This document shows positions 27,264 through 35,776 of a stretch of DNA of 64,000 nt, piece by piece (positions within the stretch are counted from its first letter, which is position 1; each line of letters begins with the position of its first letter). The notes beneath the pieces are model-generated. The model saw only the letters and a program-made list of their open reading frames with translations, was not told where the DNA came from and made no database searches. The translations under genes were made by a program, and so were the position numbers. The stretch comes from an uncultured Lachnospiraceae bacterium. Lineage in GTDB: Bacteria; Bacillota; Clostridia; Lachnospirales; Lachnospiraceae. The DNA lies in assembly GCA_947626435.1 (NCBI GenBank), contig CANQSB010000012.1, positions 17,704-81,703 of the forward strand, given 5' to 3'.

Positions 27264-27275
27264 GAGGCGATGCAT

Positions 27276-28352
27276 ATGCAGATGACATTTCGATGGTATG
27301 GCGAGGGAAATGACAGTATCACGCCCGAAATGATCAGGCAGATTCCGGGAGTGACCGGTCTTGTGTGGGCTCTGCACAATAAACAGCCCGGAGAGGTATG
27401 GGAGACAGACGAAATCGAGGAAGTCCGCCGTCAGATTGAAGGCGCGGGATTCAACATGGATGTGGTTGAGAGCGTCAATGTGCATGACGACATCAAGATT
27501 GGGCTTCCCACACGCGACCGGTATATTGAAAATTATAAAACTACGCTCCGCAACCTTGCGAAGTTTGGCGTTAAGGTCGTAACTTATAATTTTATGCCGA
27601 TTTTCGACTGGACAAGGACGGATTTGTTTCACCCGCTGGAGGACGGTTCCACTGCGCTGTTTTACGAAAAAAACCGAATACACGATGACTATAAGGAGAT
27701 GGCGGATTATATTCTAAACAATCTGCATGGCATGACATTCCCGGGCTGGGAGCCGGAGCGCATGGCAAAGCTGGATGAACTTTTTGAAGCTTACCGTCCT
27801 GTGACAAAAGAAAAGCTGTGGGAAAACCTGAAGTACTTTCTGGAAGCGCTTATGCCTACCTGTCATGAAACAGGGATTAAGATGGCGATTCACCCGGATG
27901 ATCCGCCATGGGATATTTTTGGACTTCCACGACTGTTATGTGATAAGGAGTCAATTGGCCGTTTTCTTGAAATGGTAGATGATGAATATAACTGTTTATG
28001 CCTGTGTTCAGGCTCATTGGGCGCGAATCCCCAGAATAATGTGGCGGAGATTGTCCGCGCTTACTGCAGCCGGATTGCATTTGCCCATATTAGGAATGTC
28101 CGCCACTATCCAAACGGGGATTTTACAGAGGCGTCTCACCGCGATTGTGACGGAGATACCGGAATTTTGGAGATTATGAAAGCGTACCATGACTGCGGGT
28201 ATACCGGATATGTGCGGCCGGATCATGGGCGGCATATCTGGGGCGAGCAGTGCAGGCCCGGCTACGGACTCTATGACCGCGCGCTTGGAATCATGTATCT
28301 GTGGGGCTGCTGGGATATGCTTGAAAAGACGGAAGGCAGCGTTGGAAAATAA
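27276..28352 (+). CDS. uxuA: Mannonate dehydratase
   Basis: UxuA dehydrates D-mannonate to 2-keto-3-deoxygluconate in glucuronate breakdown. AGGAGG at 27262-27267 fits the ATG at 27276 (8 bases) better than the ATG at 27270 (2 bases). The product then begins MQMTFRWYGEGNDSITPEMI. Typical motifs are present: PDYxxNY-type IENYKTTLRNLAKFGVKV, MAIHPDDPPWDIFGLPR, and AFAHIRNVRHYPNGDFTEAS, which supplies metal ligands. About 358 residues is normal. It lies 12 bp after the GH2 gene. Confidence 0.93.
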   Translation: MQMTFRWYGEGNDSITPEMIRQIPGVTGLVWALHNKQPGEVWETDEIEEVRRQIEGAGFNMDVVESVNVHDDIKIGLPTRDRYIENYKTTLRNLAKFGVKVVTYNFMPIFDWTRTDLFHPLEDGSTALFYEKNRIHDDYKEMADYILNNLHGMTFPGWEPERMAKLDELFEAYRPVTKEKLWENLKYFLEALMPTCHETGIKMAIHPDDPPWDIFGLPRLLCDKESIGRFLEMVDDEYNCLCLCSGSLGANPQNNVAEIVRAYCSRIAFAHIRNVRHYPNGDFTEASHRDCDGDTGILEIMKAYHDCGYTGYVRPDHGRHIWGEQCRPGYGLYDRALGIMYLWGCWDMLEKTEGSVGK

Positions 28353-28395
28353 GAACATTAGTCAGCCGGAACAGGTTTGAAAGGAGAGGGTTAAA

Positions 28396-29244
28396 ATGAA
28401 GATGGATTTGCCGTTAAATATTGACTTTACCGGAAAAGTAGTTGTGATTACCGGCGCGGGCGGCGTACTGTGCGGCACGATGGCAAAGGCATTTGCCCAA
28501 GCGGGCGCAAAGGTGGCGGCGCTGGACTTAAACGAGGATAGGGTCGGGAAACTCTCAGAGGAATGTAAGGCAGATGGTTATATCTGTGAGGGCTATAAGG
28601 CGAATGTGCTGGAGCATGAGGCGCTGGAGGAAGTCCATGCAAAGGTTTTGAAGGATTTGGGACCATGCGATATTTTGATTAACGGCGCGGGAGGAAATAA
28701 CCCCAGAGCTACGACTGACAATGAGTATCAGCATGAAGCGTCAGATGGGCAGAAAACTTTCTTTGATTTGGATACGGCGGGGGTCGACTTTGTGTTTAAG
28801 CTGAATTTTCAAGGAACATTAATCCCTACTCAGGTATTTGCGAAGGATATGGTGGAGAGAAAGTCGGGGACAATCTTAAATATTTCTTCGATGAACGCCT
28901 ATATCCCGTTGACTAAGATTCCCGCGTATTCGGCGGCGAAGGCTGGAGTTTCAAATTTTACGCAGTGGCTGGCGACGCATTTTGCAGGAACCGGAATCCG
29001 CTGTAACGCGATTGCACCCGGGTTTCTTGTCTCAAACCAGAATCGGGCGCTGCTGTTCAATGAGGACGGTACGCCGACGGCACGCTCTCACAAGATTTTG
29101 AGCGGCACGCCGATGGGACGCTTTGTGGACAGCGAGGAGTTGTTGGGCGGAGTGTTCTTCCTGTGCGATGATAAGGCGGCAAGTGCGATTACGGGGGTAG
29201 TGCTTCCAATTGATGCCGGATTTGCGGCGTATTCAGGCGTATAA
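28396..29244 (+). CDS. SDR-family fructuronate reductase / D-mannonate oxidoreductase
   Basis: The 282-residue short-chain dehydrogenase has the NAD(P)-binding TGAGGVLCG motif (residues about 19-27), LINGAGGNN, catalytic Ser in NISSMNAYIP and the YSAAKAG tetrad motif, then DAGFAAYSGV at the end. In many gut Clostridia this SDR replaces the classical UxuB long-chain enzyme and interconverts fructuronate and mannonate. Its position after uxuA (43 bp) and glucuronidase supports that. No uronate isomerase (uxaC) is in the window, so that step must be elsewhere. A broader-specificity SDR remains possible. Confidence 0.78.
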   Translation: MKMDLPLNIDFTGKVVVITGAGGVLCGTMAKAFAQAGAKVAALDLNEDRVGKLSEECKADGYICEGYKANVLEHEALEEVHAKVLKDLGPCDILINGAGGNNPRATTDNEYQHEASDGQKTFFDLDTAGVDFVFKLNFQGTLIPTQVFAKDMVERKSGTILNISSMNAYIPLTKIPAYSAAKAGVSNFTQWLATHFAGTGIRCNAIAPGFLVSNQNRALLFNEDGTPTARSHKILSGTPMGRFVDSEELLGGVFFLCDDKAASAITGVVLPIDAGFAAYSGV

Positions 29245-29259
29245 AAACCAAGGCTTTGG

Positions 29260-29310
29260 CTGCCCGCAATATAGTCTCTTTTTTGTAGGACTGTATTGTG
29301 GGCAGTTTTT
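29260..29310 (+). terminator. Rho-independent terminator of the glucuronide operon
   Basis: CTGCCCGCAATATAGTC (29260-29276) pairs with GACTGTATTGTGGGCAG (about 29289-29305), followed by TTTTTC. The 17-bp stem with one mismatch is strong. Confidence 0.88.
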
Positions 29311-29493
29311 CTTTTGGCTGCGTAGTTCGGAAAGCGGTGGGAGTTAAAATTTTTTGCAGTGTGGAAAGCAATGTGGAAAGCCAAAATTTTATGTTGAAAC
29401 AGCCATAAATAAGGTGTATAATAAAAACAGTCTTTTCCACATATAAAAGCTGGAAAGGGGCTAAATCACATAAAGGTTAAGGAAGTAATGCAT

Positions 29494-30838
29494 ATGAAAG
29501 AAAATGTTCAAAACACACAGGGCGGATGGCGCGCCAACAAATGGTGCAGGGCAGCCATTCCTGCATTATTGCTGCATTGCAGTATCGGTACGGTTTATTG
29601 CTGGTCAATTTTCAGTCAGGAGATTGCCGATTACATCGGATTTTCAAAGGGCGCGACTGAGTGGGCATTCAGCTTCGCAATCTTTTTCCTTGGAATGTCT
29701 GCGGCGTTTCTTGGCAACGTAGTTGAGAAGGACATCCACAAGTCTTCGCTTATCGCGGCGATATGTTTCGCGTGCGGTATGGCGGGTACGGGCTTCTTTA
29801 TTTACTACGGCGGCGCTCACAATGGCAGTATGCTAGCGCTGATAGGCATTTATGTATGCTACGGTTTTATCATGGGTATCGGTCTTGGTACAGGCTATCT
29901 TTCACCCGTAAAAACTCTTATGCTCTGGTTCGAGGACAGGAAAGGTCTTGCTACGGGTCTTGCGGTTGCGGGCTTCGGCGCGGCAAAGGCTATCGCGAGC
30001 CCTATCATGCAGGCGCTGCTTGACAACTTAGGCGACGGCGGCATTTACAAGATGTTCTGGATTCTGGCGGTGGTTTATTTTATTATGATGTTTGTAGGGC
30101 ATCTCCTTCTTGCAAAGCCTGCCGGCTGGCATGAGCCGCAGAAGAAGGAAAAAGGACAAGATATGTTTACGGTTATCAAGTCAAAGCCCATTACAAACTA
30201 CATAGGCATCTGGCTGATGTTCTATATCAACATTACCTGTGGACTGGCCCTTATCTCGCAGGAGAAGATGATTGTGAAGTATCGGTCTTGGCGGTATCGT
30301 AGGAATCATTTCTACGGTTTCGGCTATATTTAATGCGGGCGGGCGTCTTGGCTTTTCGGCATGGGCTGATACTATGAAGGACAGGAATACGATTTATAAG
30401 ATTATTTTCACGCTTTCGATTGTATTTACCGCAATCATAATCGTGACGGGCGGCATCGCAAACGGCGAGGGCAATATGGTGCTTACGGTGCTTGTGCTGT
30501 GCCTGATATTTGTCGTAAACGCAGGCTACGGCGGCGGTTTCTCAAATGTGCCTACGCTTTTGTCGGACCATTACGGAATGGGCAATATCAGCGCTATCCA
30601 TGGACTTACGCTTTCTGCGTGGGGCATTGCGGGGCTTACTGGCAATCAGCTTGCCACATGGATTGTAAATCATTTCGGCGAGTGGATAGACCACGACGGC
30701 ACCAGCGTAAATCCTACGGGCTATCAGACAGTGCTTTATGCTACGATAGTGCTTTACATTATTGCGTTGGTTATCTGTCTTTTGCTTGTAAGACCGACAG
30801 ATAAGGCTTTGGAGGCTAAAAAGGCAAAGCGGAAATAG
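29494..30838 (+). pseudogene. OFA-family MFS transporter, single-base frameshift
   Basis: The N-terminal 280 codons (MKENVQNTQGGWRANKWCRA..., CSIGTVYCWSIFSQEIADYI, LGTGYLSPVKTLMLWFEDRK) are an oxalate/formate-antiporter type MFS protein. Near 30278 the frame is lost in GTGAAGTATCGG: the reading frame ends at 30333, while the -1 or +1 frame continues IGLGGIVGIISTVSAIFNAG and runs without a break to 30838 (ending ALEAKKAKRK). Joined, they make about 450 residues, the full family length. A real dead gene or a sequencing error are both possible. ATG at 29494 has AAGGAAG upstream. Confidence 0.8.
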
Positions 30839-30955
30839 TTGAGGAAATAGGCGAATTTTGGCACCCGTCTGCGTTATGCAGGCGGGTGTTTTTTGTAAAT
30901 GTTTAACTTAGAATTAAAGCTGATGGAATTATTTGAATATCGCGGGAGAAAGCAA

Positions 30956-31540
30956 ATGGCAGAGAAAATATATATACGGACGGCGCAGCCGCAGGATGCA
31001 GAAGCACTTTTGAAAATATACGCTCCATATGTGGAGAATACGGCGATAACCTTTGAATACGCCATCCCGACAGTTAAGGAGTTTGAGGCGCGCATTGAAA
31101 AGACCTTGGAGAAATATCCATATTTGGCAGCATATACTGACACAGAGATTGTTGGGTACGCATATGCAGGCATTTTTCATGGAAGGGCCGCTTACGGATG
31201 GGCGGTGGAAACATCTATTTACATAAAACAAGATAAGCGCCATATTGGAGCAGGAAAAGTTTTGTATGATGCGCTTGAAAAGGCTTTAAAGGCGCAGGGG
31301 GTTTTAAATCTAAATGCGTGCATAGCGTATACGGACAAGGAAGACGCGTATCTGACGAATGACAGCGTAAGGTTTCACGAACGGCTGGGATACCATATGA
31401 CAGGCAGATTTCACCAATGCGGATATAAATTTGGCCACTGGTATGATACAGTCTGGATGGAAAAGCATATAGGCAAGCACATCGAAAACCAGCCGCCTGT
31501 GAAGGCATTTAAGGAAATAGAGAAAGATTTAAGTTTGTAG
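30956..31540 (+). CDS. GNAT N-acetyltransferase (phosphinothricin-acetyltransferase-like)
   Basis: The start at 30956 follows GGGAGA; an upstream ATG at 30899 lacks a site. The 194-residue product opens MAEKIYIRTAQPQDAEALLK. It contains the acetyl-CoA-binding loop around IKQDKRHIGAGKVLYDALEK (about residues 87-106), NLNACIAYTD and the LGYHMTGRFHQCGYKFGHWY signature typical of the PAT/Bar subgroup, which acetylates small amine substrates. The substrate is unknown. It is monocistronic, lying after the broken MFS gene. Confidence 0.82.
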   Translation: MAEKIYIRTAQPQDAEALLKIYAPYVENTAITFEYAIPTVKEFEARIEKTLEKYPYLAAYTDTEIVGYAYAGIFHGRAAYGWAVETSIYIKQDKRHIGAGKVLYDALEKALKAQGVLNLNACIAYTDKEDAYLTNDSVRFHERLGYHMTGRFHQCGYKFGHWYDTVWMEKHIGKHIENQPPVKAFKEIEKDLSL

Positions 31541-31583
31541 TATGTAAAATTATAAAGCGGTTATATGCGTAAATAATAGACAG

Positions 31584-31735
31584 TTGCGAAACATATTCTA
31601 GACCGTCAGAATTTAGGTAAAATATATAAAAACGCGTCTAGGTACCAACGCAACAAGTTGCGTGCAAGACGCCGCTTATTTTATATATTTTGCCTAAATT
31701 CTACATCGTCGCATAGAGTTTTGCAAATGCCTATT
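31584..31735. repeat. Palindromic element family A, copy 1 (about 152 bp)
   Basis: The left arm AGAATTTAGGTAAAATATAT (about 31608-31627) is nearly complementary to ATATATTTTGCCTAAATTCT (31683-31702). The arms extend outwards to TTGCGAAAC and GTTTTGCAA. The centre holds AACGCAACAAGTTGCGT, a smaller hairpin. It shares its right arm with 18900-18957 and with a single arm at 43070-43127. Confidence 0.7.
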
Positions 31736-31848
31736 CCTTTGTCGTATGAGTAAGGATGGTAGTAAAACGATATGGAGCGTATTGGTACGATTGTGGAATA
31801 TTTAGGCTGAGTTACAGAAAAAACGTCAACCATATAAAGATAAAAAGG

Positions 31849-31900
31849 TTGACATTTTAAAATTTTGATTGTAAACTTAATGAGTATAAAAGGTTTACAA
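31849..31900 (+). promoter_or_regulatory. bioY promoter with BirA-type operator
   Basis: TTGTAAACT (31869-31877) and GGTTTACAA (31892-31900), separated by 14 bp, match the biotin repressor consensus TTGTAAACC-N14-15-GGTTTACAA. TTGACA (31849-31854) and TAAACT (31872-31877), 17 bp apart, form a promoter that the operator overlaps, so BirA-biotinyl-AMP would block it. Confidence 0.85.
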
Positions 31901-31939
31901 TATACGGCCGCTGATAAAACGGCAGAATGAGAGGTAAAA

Positions 31940-32512
31940 ATGAAAGTAAAAGCAGAAAGACAAACAAAAGGCAAAACAAAAGAAATAACACTTATCGCTC
32001 TAATGGCAGCAGTTATGTGCATACTCGGACCGATTTCTCTGGCGATACCAATAAGCCCTGTCCCAATATCACTCGGCACACTAGCAATTTATCTTGCGTC
32101 TTATCTCCTCGGAATGAAGCGCGGCACAATAAGCTGCCTTATCTACCTGCTCATAGGCATTGTAGGGCTGCCGGTGTTTACAGGCTTTACAGGTGGCATA
32201 GGAAAAGTCATGGGACCGACAGGCGGATATATGATAGGATATATTTTTATGGCGCTGATATGTGGCTTTTTTGTCGAAAAGTACAACGGAAAAATCCCAT
32301 TCAGCTTTGCAGGAATGATACTAGGCACAGTAGTCTGCTACGCTTTCGGCACAGCATGGCTTGCCATTCAAAACAATATGAGCTTCAGCGCCGCCCTCGC
32401 CGCAGGGGTGCTGCCCTTTATCGCAGGCGATTTAGCTAAAATCATAATCGTGCTGCTCATAGCGCCACAGATAAACAAACGCCTTAAAGCAGCAAATTTA
32501 AACGCATATTAA
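31940..32512 (+). CDS. bioY: BioY, substrate-binding subunit of the biotin ECF transporter
   Basis: The 190-residue protein has about six hydrophobic segments, with LIALMAAVMCILGPISLAIP, YLLGMKRGTISCLIYLLIGI, the GGIGKVMGPTGGYMIGYIFM loop that contacts biotin, and the APQINKRLK end. BioY binds biotin at the membrane and works alone or with the general ECF ATPases (EcfA/EcfT), which are not in this window. The BirA operator upstream supports biotin-controlled expression. The start at 31940 follows GAGAGGTAAAA. Confidence 0.93.
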   Translation: MKVKAERQTKGKTKEITLIALMAAVMCILGPISLAIPISPVPISLGTLAIYLASYLLGMKRGTISCLIYLLIGIVGLPVFTGFTGGIGKVMGPTGGYMIGYIFMALICGFFVEKYNGKIPFSFAGMILGTVVCYAFGTAWLAIQNNMSFSAALAAGVLPFIAGDLAKIIIVLLIAPQINKRLKAANLNAY

Positions 32513-32875
32513 AATCATAACACACTACCACCAAGGAAAGAAAACAAACTAACCCAAGCAGAGTAACAACTTTCGCGAAAACTTAATTCGCACTACAACA
32601 AGTGAAAAACCTAGCCCGAGCAGGGTAATATACCCCGTGAAGACCATTGGGAAGCGTCGGTACTTAGTGAAACAAGCTGTAAAAGCGTAGCTCCTTTTAC
32701 AGCGCCGTTGAACTTAGTACCGCTACGCTTTCCACTAAGCGCAAGCGGGTCTGAACGGGGTATATTACCCTGCTTGGGCGACCTTTTGTAATTTATACAC
32801 TAACCCACACATTAAACCGCCAAAACTGTCCATACTAAACACTATCAAAAACAAAACAGCAGAGAGGAACCCGGC
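32513..32875 (+). other. Spacer between bioY and the AI-2E permease gene
   Basis: It is occupied mostly by the rod-like inverted repeat at 32614-32779. The flanks are CA-rich and AT-rich without an open frame. The last 20 bases supply GAGAGGA, the ribosome binding site of the next gene. Confidence 0.5.
32614..32779. repeat. 166-nt rod-like inverted repeat, possible structured RNA or miniature element
   Basis: The outer arms 32614-32638 and 32755-32779 are complementary over 25 bp with a single G-U pair (GAGCAGGGTAATATACCCCG against its complement). Inside, AGACC pairs with GGGTCT, GGAAGCG with CGCTTTCC, CGGTAC with GTACCG, and the apex GCTGTAAAAG (32676-32685) with CTTTTACAGC (32694-32703). 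The pairing spans nearly the whole element, giving a long hairpin with bulges. It has no coding frame and no T run directly after it. No second copy was noticed in the window. Confidence 0.75.
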
Positions 32876-33967
32876 ATGGACTTTTTCACCCGCAAAGACT
32901 ATCAAAGAGTAGTATTATACATTGTGACATCAGTGTCAGTTTTATTCGCACTGAAATACCTCCTCCCCTATTTCCTCCCGCTGCTATTCTCCCTCCTCCT
33001 CGTAGTGCCAATCCAGCGCTTTTACCTAAAACGCGAAGCCTCAGTAAAAAAACGCCTCCACCACAACAAAGGCTTTATGGCAGGCGGCATACTGTTTGGA
33101 ATAATCCTCCTCGTTGCGCTCATAATAGTAGGCGCAGGAACCTTCATCATAAGCAAAGCGCGAAACATGGTCCAAGAGATGGACTTTCTGACAGCCAACA
33201 TCTCAAACCTGATAAGCTCCTTCTGCGAACGAATTGAAGAATTTTTCGGACTGAAAAGCGGAATACTTGAACTCTGGATTAGAAACCGCATTGACGGCTT
33301 TAGCGGCACACTCACAGACACAAGTGGTCGCCTGCTTGCAGACAGCATAAAATACATGGCGGCAGCAGGACAGTTTTTTACACTCGTAATAGTGACATTC
33401 ATATGCGTAGTGTTGTTTGCGCGCGAAATAGAAGACTGGCAGCAAGGACTCTTAAACATAGCCGTCCTCGCGCCCGCAATCGACCGCATTCTTTCCATTA
33501 TAATACGCATAGGCAAAAAGCTTGGCTCCATGATAAAGGCATACCTGAAAACACAGGGAATAATACTAATCTGCATAAGCATAACAGCGACAGCAGGGCT
33601 GTATTTTGGCGGCATACAGGAAGCGTATTTTTATGGAATTTTTGCGGGGCTCATGGATTTCCTCCCATTTATCGGCACAGGCATAGTGCTCATACCGATA
33701 GGCGTGGTAAGCCTAATCAGTGGAAAAATAGCCTGCGGCATAATAGTCATAATAACATACCTCGCATGCGTTATGATACGAGAGCTTTTAGAGCCGCGCC
33801 TGCTTGGAAACGGCATGAAATTTTCGCCTGTCGCAATCCTCATATCAGTTTACGCAGGCGTAAAATTCTACGGCTTGGGCGGCGTAGTGCTGGGACCTGT
33901 CACTCTGCTGATACTCGTAGAGCTCGGGCGTGAAATATTCGTGCCTAAAGCTCCGCGCCCGCATTAA
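32876..33967 (+). CDS. AI-2E family transporter (YtvI/PerM-like permease)
   Basis: The 363-residue membrane protein has two N-terminal hydrophobic segments (VVLYIVTSVSVLFALKYLLP, FLPLLFSLLLVVPIQRF), a central cytoplasmic stretch and about five C-terminal segments. It contains the family marks GGIQEAYFYGIFAGLMDFLP, FIGTGIVLIPIG and LGPVTLLILVELGREI. Members export various small molecules; a role in AI-2 export is only one possibility, and Bacillus YtvI is linked to sporulation. It has its own ribosome binding site GAGAGGA. The substrate is not known. Confidence 0.82.
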   Translation: MDFFTRKDYQRVVLYIVTSVSVLFALKYLLPYFLPLLFSLLLVVPIQRFYLKREASVKKRLHHNKGFMAGGILFGIILLVALIIVGAGTFIISKARNMVQEMDFLTANISNLISSFCERIEEFFGLKSGILELWIRNRIDGFSGTLTDTSGRLLADSIKYMAAAGQFFTLVIVTFICVVLFAREIEDWQQGLLNIAVLAPAIDRILSIIIRIGKKLGSMIKAYLKTQGIILICISITATAGLYFGGIQEAYFYGIFAGLMDFLPFIGTGIVLIPIGVVSLISGKIACGIIVIITYLACVMIRELLEPRLLGNGMKFSPVAILISVYAGVKFYGLGGVVLGPVTLLILVELGREIFVPKAPRPH

Positions 33968-34128
33968 AGTTTTCCGAAGAAGCGTGTGACAGATTAATAA
34001 AATCTGACAATATTTCCCCAGACTTTAATATAAGAATGATTATGATATCCTGTCAATGAAATAAATAAAAGTATAACAGAGAACAATATGAAAAAATAAT
34101 GGCGAAAAAATAAAAAATATGCGATATA

Positions 34129-34173
34129 CTTGTATACAAGTTATTGACAGAGGGCGATTGCGTGTTATATAGT
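34129..34173 (+). promoter_or_regulatory. Promoter with upstream palindrome of the aminotransferase gene
   Basis: TTGACA at 34144-34149 and TATAGT at 34168-34173 (18-bp spacer) form a good sigma-70 promoter. A perfect 12-bp palindrome CTTGTATACAAG at 34129-34140 ends four bases before the -35 box, a likely operator for a dimeric regulator. Which regulator is not shown by the sequence. Confidence 0.6.
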
Positions 34174-34237
34174 ATGTAAGAAAGAATTTTGCGCCCCGCC
34201 CGAATTTCAGAGGAGCGGCAAGAATGGAGGAGTCATT

Positions 34238-35527
34238 ATGAAAAAAGCCTACAAGGAAATGAGCAAGGAAGAACTGAGCGCGCTGCAGACAGAGCTGAAA
34301 GCGCAGTATGAAAAAATGAAGGAAATGGGGATTAAGCTCGATATGTCCCGCGGAAAGCCTAGCATAGAGCAGCTTGACCTTTCATCGCCCATGCTTGATG
34401 TATTGAACAGCCATTCAAGCTTTAAGGGCAGCGATGGCATGGACCTTAGAAACTATGGCGTGCTTGACGGCATAAAGGAGGCAAAGGAGCTTTTTGCGGA
34501 GCTTATGGAGTGCCCGACAGACCATGTAATGGTGGGCGGCAATTCAAGCCTTAACATTATGTATGATTTAGTGGCTAGGGCTATGGTGCATGGCATCGGC
34601 GGCAATGAGCCTTGGATTAAGCAGGAGGGCATCAAATTCCTCTGCCCCGTGCCTGGATACGACAGGCATTTTGCCATTACAGAGAGCTTTGGCATAGAGA
34701 TGATAAACATTCCGATGGACGAGAACGGCCCCGATATGGATATGGTAGAGAAATACGTAAACAATGATCCGAAGGTAAAGGGCATCTGGAACGTGCCTAA
34801 ATACACGAATCCCGCGGGCGTTGTGTATTCTGACGAGGTAGTAAAGCGCTTTGCAAACTTAAAGCCTGCTGCCCCTGATTTCAGGATTTTCTGGGATAAT
34901 GCATATGCCTTCCATCATCTTTATCCCGATAACAAGGGCGAAATCCTCAATATCGTGACGGAGTGCGAGAAGGCGGGCAACCCTGATATTTATTATGAGC
35001 TGTGCTCGACGGCGAAGGTGACGTTTGCGGGCGCGGGCGTGGCGGCGCTTATATCATCGCCTGCAAATCTTGCCGAGGTCAAGAAGCAGATGACCATTCA
35101 GACAATCGGGCATGACAAGCTTAACCAGATGCGCCATGTGCTGTTTTTCAAAAATGCGCAGGGCGTGCATGAGCATATGAAAAAGCACGCGGCGATTTTA
35201 AGACCTAAGTTTGAGGCGGTATTGAACTGTCTGGAGGAAGAGCTTGGAGGGCTTGAAATAGGAAGCTGGATAAAGCCGCTTGGCGGGTACTTTATCGCGT
35301 TTGACACCATAGAAGGCTGCGCCAAGCGCGTAGTGGAGCTCTGCAAGGGCGCGGGCGTGGTGATGACTCCGGCAGGCTCTACATATCCGTACAAAAAAGA
35401 CGAGAAGGACACGAGCATACGTATCGCTCCCACGCTTCCCACACCTGACGAGCTTAAAAAGGCATGCGAGGTATTCGTGCTCTGCGTAAAGCTTGCGTCA
35501 ATTGAGAAATATCTCCAGACGGCATAA
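34238..35527 (+). CDS. Aspartate aminotransferase, subgroup Ic-like (MocR-type C-terminal family)
   Basis: The 429-residue PLP enzyme belongs to the aspartate aminotransferase group seen in PF12897 proteins: KLDMSRGKPSIEQLDLSSPM at the N-terminus, GGNSSLNIMYDLVARAM for phosphate binding, WNVPKYTNPAGVVYSDE, FRIFWDNAYAFHHLYPDNKG and the Schiff-base lysine in ELCSTAKVTFAGAGVA. It transfers the amino group between aspartate and 2-oxoglutarate. It starts at 34238 behind GGAGG. It is transcribed alone, followed by a family B palindrome. Confidence 0.88.
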   Translation: MKKAYKEMSKEELSALQTELKAQYEKMKEMGIKLDMSRGKPSIEQLDLSSPMLDVLNSHSSFKGSDGMDLRNYGVLDGIKEAKELFAELMECPTDHVMVGGNSSLNIMYDLVARAMVHGIGGNEPWIKQEGIKFLCPVPGYDRHFAITESFGIEMINIPMDENGPDMDMVEKYVNNDPKVKGIWNVPKYTNPAGVVYSDEVVKRFANLKPAAPDFRIFWDNAYAFHHLYPDNKGEILNIVTECEKAGNPDIYYELCSTAKVTFAGAGVAALISSPANLAEVKKQMTIQTIGHDKLNQMRHVLFFKNAQGVHEHMKKHAAILRPKFEAVLNCLEEELGGLEIGSWIKPLGGYFIAFDTIEGCAKRVVELCKGAGVVMTPAGSTYPYKKDEKDTSIRIAPTLPTPDELKKACEVFVLCVKLASIEKYLQTA

Positions 35528-35556
35528 AAAATAAAATTAAAGCATTTTAAGCTTGT

Positions 35557-35648
35557 GGCTGCTGCACTGAGTAAGGCATATACAGTATATTGATAAATAA
35601 CGTATATCAGCAATATATCATGTATGGCAAATGCTTAGTGCGGCAGCC
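35557..35648. repeat. Short palindromic element, family B copy 4 (divergent, 92 bp)
   Basis: GGCTGCTGCACTGAGTAAGG at the left and the complement of ATGGCAAATGCTTAGTGCGG (then CAGCC) at the right form a stem, with GTATATTGATA/ATATCAGCAATATA in the loop. The ends agree with copies 1-3 (GGCTGyCGCActaa) but the middle is different, so it is a diverged relative. It lies just behind the aminotransferase gene as an apparent terminator substitute. Confidence 0.65.
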
Positions 35649-35776
35649 ATAATTTTATAAGAATACAACAGGCGATATGAAGGGATGTAAAGTTAAGATG
35701 TGAAACTTTACAAATGCCAATATAAAAATAAAGAAAAGAGGCGGTTTCTATCAAACGGGAATATAATTATGATATA

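Larger units (their letters stand above)
31541..31939. other. Spacer between GNAT and bioY genes
   Basis: It holds a complete family A palindrome (31584-31735) followed by the bioY promoter and BirA operator. The hairpin GTCAACC (31825-31831) and GGTTGAC (31847-31853) flanks the -35 region. No gene is seen. Confidence 0.5.
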
